NCBI GenBank assembly: GCA_047600805.1
Contig: JASGKG010000001.1
Coordinates: 3,286,001 to 3,350,000 of the forward strand
Length of the DNA: 64,000 nucleotides
Direction: 5' to 3'
DNA from: JADKHC01 sp047600805
GTDB taxonomy: Bacteria; Verrucomicrobiota; Verrucomicrobiia; Opitutales; Opitutaceae
The notes below the pieces were generated by a model. It did no database searches. It was not told where the DNA came from and was given only the letters and a program-made list of their open reading frames with translations. A program made the translations under genes and the position numbers. How positions within the stretch are numbered: position 1 is the first letter of the stretch; each line of letters begins with the position of its first letter. Positions 61,773 to 64,000 of this stretch are shown piece after piece.

Positions 61773-62405
61773 TTAACGGTAAGCCGCGTCTTCAAGGCCC
61801 TGTTTCTTGATCTCCGCGGAATCCTCCCAGACGATCTCGCTCGTGCGGGCGTCGATCAGCTGGAAGCTGTAAAGGATGTAGTCGCTCACGCCCTGGCTGG
61901 TGCGGGTGGCGATACCCTGAAGTTTGCCGGTAAGGAAATAGTCGGCACCGCGGAATTCGACGACGTTCGGGTCGCTGCTCGCCGTCACCGAGCCCTGCTG
62001 CTTGAGTTCGCGCTCACGTTCCAGCGCCTTCATATTTTCGCGGCCGAGGAAACGAACCCGGCCCGCGGCCTTGGAATTCAGCTGCGTGCGAATACGGGTG
62101 AGGAAAATGTCTTTGTTGATCGCGAAGCGCGTCTCGTTGGTCACCGGATCTAAAACGATGTACGGACGCGTCTTGGCGTTGGCGATTTCAGGAATGCCGA
62201 GGATGCTGCGCGCCATCTTGTCGGTCACCGTAACCAAGTCTTGGGACTCCACGCCAGTCCCGGCAACGAAGCCGCGCTCGTCGGCCTTCATTTCCGTGAC
62301 GGGCACGCCCGAGGGATTTTGTACGCCACGATTGGCGCAGCCTGCCAGAAAAAGGCAGGAGGCTGAAACACTAAGGACAGCAATGCTTTGTAGGCTATTT
62401 TTCAT
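61773..62405 (-). CDS. LpoB-like outer-membrane lipoprotein
   Basis: A 210-residue lipoprotein with lipobox CLFLAGC near residue 23. The mature domain fits LpoB: VTDKMARSILGIPEIANAKT, TRFAINKDIFLTRIRTQL, FLGRENMKALERER, GADYFLTGKLQG and YSFQLIDARTSEIVWEDS. LpoB activates the peptidoglycan synthase PBP1b in enteric bacteria; whether it does so here is inference, and no PBP1 gene is in the window. ATG 62405 is the start (a TTG four codons before is the only other option). Confidence 0.87.
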   Translation of the reverse strand: MKNSLQSIAVLSVSASCLFLAGCANRGVQNPSGVPVTEMKADERGFVAGTGVESQDLVTVTDKMARSILGIPEIANAKTRPYIVLDPVTNETRFAINKDIFLTRIRTQLNSKAAGRVRFLGRENMKALERERELKQQGSVTASSDPNVVEFRGADYFLTGKLQGIATRTSQGVSDYILYSFQLIDARTSEIVWEDSAEIKKQGLEDAAYR

Positions 62406-62468
62406 TGGTGTAGTCAAAAGGTTAGTCGTAATGGAAATCCAAATACTTCAGCAAAGTTACTCGCTCCA

Positions 62469-63152
62469 TCAACGACCAAAGAGGCCGTTGGCCGAGCTCA
62501 TCGGCGTGGAGCCCGAGCCGTAGTTATTGTTGATAATCGTGACGTTTTGGGGAGCGGTCTGCTGCTGCGTGGCAGTGTTGTTATTCTGCTGGGCTTCGAA
62601 CGCCGCCTTGGCTTCGGCATAGGCCTGTTCGCGTGCTTCACGTTCGCGAACGTTCGCATCGGCGATCGCGCCGACCAACAAACCAGCACCAGCGCCCCAC
62701 GCTGCGCCGCGCCATGCATTATGCCCGTGGGAATTGTTTCCGATGATCGCGCCAGTGAGCCCGCCCCAAAACAATCCGCTCGAGGCATAACTGGGTCGAG
62801 TGTAGTAAACCGGACGCGAGTAGTAACTATAGTAATTGTACGGGCGGTACGGTTGGTAATAGGGGCGGTACGCGCCGTAATAACCCGGTCCATAACCATA
62901 GCCAACCGACACGGAAACGTGTGAATGGCGCGAATGCCCGTGCGAATCCGAAGCCGCGCCAATCAACCCGCCCGCCACGGCACCCACGGCTGCGCCACGC
63001 CAGATGTCGTCGCGGTCGCCTGACGTGCTTCCAATCAGCGCGCCGGCAAGTCCGCCGACCACTGCGCCATTCACCGTAGAGGGCCGAAATACTTCCGCCC
63101 GAGCCGACACCAACGTCAGTAATGACAGCGCCAACAGGAAAGTCGTTTTCAT
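62469..63152 (-). CDS. Glycine-zipper envelope protein
   Basis: A 227-residue exported protein (signal peptide ending ARA-E) with two glycine-zipper repeats (GAVVGGLAGALIGSTSGD, AAVGAVAGGLIGAASDS and again GGLTGAIIGN, GAAWGAGAGLLVGA). Between them is a Tyr/Pro-rich stretch (GYYGAYRPYYQPYRPYNYY). The tail is Gln/Asn-rich. Glycine zippers pack tightly in outer-membrane and secretin-linked proteins. It is the first gene of the cluster (63 bases to LpoB). Confidence 0.78.
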   Translation of the reverse strand: MKTTFLLALSLLTLVSARAEVFRPSTVNGAVVGGLAGALIGSTSGDRDDIWRGAAVGAVAGGLIGAASDSHGHSRHSHVSVSVGYGYGPGYYGAYRPYYQPYRPYNYYSYYSRPVYYTRPSYASSGLFWGGLTGAIIGNNSHGHNAWRGAAWGAGAGLLVGAIADANVREREAREQAYAEAKAAFEAQQNNNTATQQQTAPQNVTIINNNYGSGSTPMSSANGLFGR

Positions 63153-63242
63153 AGTTTGGAAGGGCTAAGTTCTAAAGGAGACATGCCATTCGCGGCAAGG
63201 TTTCAGGAATCAAACCCGAGCGAGCCAACCGTGCAACATCTC

Positions 63243-64000
63243 CTACTTCGCCGCGACCAACACACCTGGCTTAACTTGTTGCTTCGCAGCAGCCTTCCTC
63301 GTTTTAAGATACGCCGTAAAATGATCGAAGTAAACGTAGATCACCGGTGTGATATAGAGCGTGAGGAGCTGAGAAACCACCAATCCGCCGACAACGGACA
63401 AGCCTAAGGGGCGGCGCGATTCGGCACCTGCACCAAGGCCCAAAGCGATCGGCACAGCACCCGACAGCGCCGCAAAGGTCGTCATCATGATCGGACGGAA
63501 ACGCACCATGCAGGCTTGGAAAATCGCCTTTTCCGCCGACGTTTCGCCTGCGGCACGAGCTGCGAGCGCAAAGTCGATCATCATGATGGCGTTCTTTTTC
63601 ACGATGCCGACCAGCAAGATGATGCCCACGTAACCCATGATGTTTAGCTCTTCTCCAAACGCCCACAACGTGAAGAGCGCACCGAAACTGGCCGCCGGCA
63701 AACCCGACAGAATCGTCAATGGATGCACGAAATCTTCGTAAAGAATTCCCAGCACAATGTAGATGACAACGACGGCCAAAACCAACAATAGGCCTAAACC
63801 TTTGAGCGACGATGCAAACGCCTGCGCACTGCCTTGAAAGGCATAGCTCACCGTCGCCGGCAAGTGCTGCTGCGCCAGCCGAGTGATGGCGGTCGTAGCG
63901 TCGCTCAACGACGCGCCTGGGCGCAGATTGAACGAAACCGTGACTGCCGGAACTTGGCCCAGGTGATTGACCGTCAGCGGACCGACGGTGCGCTCGATCT
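63243..64000 (-). CDS. RND efflux permease, MdtB/MdtC-type (N-terminal part cut by window edge)
   Basis: The last 251 codons of an HAE1 RND pump; the frame runs off the right edge. It shows VNHLGQVPAVTVSFNLRPG of the second periplasmic domain, the TM7-8 region VIYIVLGILYEDFVHPLTIL, TM10 NIMGYVGIILLVGIVKKNAIM and the conserved RPIMMTTFAALSGAVPIALG. VNHLGQ and IVKKNAIMMIDFALAA resemble MdtB/MdtC. It exports drugs or other lipophilic compounds by proton antiport, together with a membrane-fusion protein and outer-membrane channel that lie outside the window. It precedes the envelope cluster by 90 bases. Confidence 0.9.
   Translation of the reverse strand, partial: IERTVGPLTVNHLGQVPAVTVSFNLRPGASLSDATTAITRLAQQHLPATVSYAFQGSAQAFASSLKGLGLLLVLAVVVIYIVLGILYEDFVHPLTILSGLPAASFGALFTLWAFGEELNIMGYVGIILLVGIVKKNAIMMIDFALAARAAGETSAEKAIFQACMVRFRPIMMTTFAALSGAVPIALGLGAGAESRRPLGLSVVGGLVVSQLLTLYITPVIYVYFDHFTAYLKTRKAAAKQQVKPGVLVAAK

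Overview
The window is a gene-dense, moderately GC-rich bacterial chromosome segment of about 57 protein genes. It has no rRNA, tRNA, CRISPR array, insertion sequence or phage genes that I can support. Gene content points to a Gram-negative bacterium of the Verrucomicrobiota, most likely the Opitutales/Opitutaceae. The pointers are a PEP-CTERM-tagged secreted protease, TonB-dependent transport, CMP-KDO synthesis, DUF2721 and DUF3826 proteins, a rhomboid-like protein with a DUF6576-like tail, secreted helical repeat proteins of a verrucomicrobial kind, and a fungal-type cystathionine gamma-synthase. That placement rests on family recognition, not on a search.

Layout. 1-9.1 kb: an edge-truncated MlaE-type permease, a HAD phosphatase, a DUF2721 membrane protein, a 13-unit array of 21-bp repeats, a secreted esterase, a NIT-like chemoreceptor, a GNAT, a PEP-CTERM metalloprotease behind a structured leader, and small secreted or VOC proteins. 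9.3-16.9 kb: an unknown helical protein, a TonB receptor beside a DUF3826 protein, a probably inactive rhomboid, a membrane-anchored DNA/RNA nuclease and a KamA-type lysine 2,3-aminomutase. 17-28.5 kb: housekeeping genes carA, kdsB, an HPr, the single-chain purL, then GNAT, a HutI-like protein lacking metal ligands, and a divergent CobB-like sirtuin. 28.7-34 kb: a pectin locus with two tandem PL1 pectate lyases, two secreted helical proteins of unknown function and a CE8 pectin methylesterase. 34-48.7 kb: a glutamine amidotransferase, RluA-type pseudouridine synthase, coiled-coil membrane protein, a GIDE-LemA fusion coupled to a secreted gluzincin, an inositol-phosphatase-like enzyme, amtB, an MHS-type MFS transporter, gpsA, and the lysA-panB pair. 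48.8-58.9 kb: tex, a stand-alone TonB C-terminal domain, an AEC transporter coupled to a BaiN-type flavoprotein, a Spy-like protein, a zincin, CinA C-domain, exonuclease III, a frameshifted PLP enzyme coupled to a DUF167 gene, and a class A-like acid phosphatase. 58.9-64 kb: a collinear envelope cluster (COG3014-like lipoprotein, CsgG/LpoB-like protein, YcfL-like lipoprotein, LpoB-like lipoprotein, glycine-zipper protein) behind an RND efflux permease that runs off the edge.

How the genes fit together. The pectate lyases and pectin methylesterase would demethylate and cleave pectin outside the cell; the TonB receptor, DUF3826 protein and esterase may also serve plant-polymer use, but they are not adjacent. 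The last cluster looks like an outer-envelope or peptidoglycan-synthesis accessory module. The rest is ordinary nucleotide, amino-acid, pantothenate and phospholipid biosynthesis. The least explained features are the 21-bp repeat array at 2103-2375, a 78-nt near-perfect hairpin at 48455-48532, and an ATACCCC element set directly before several start codons where a Shine-Dalgarno would be expected.
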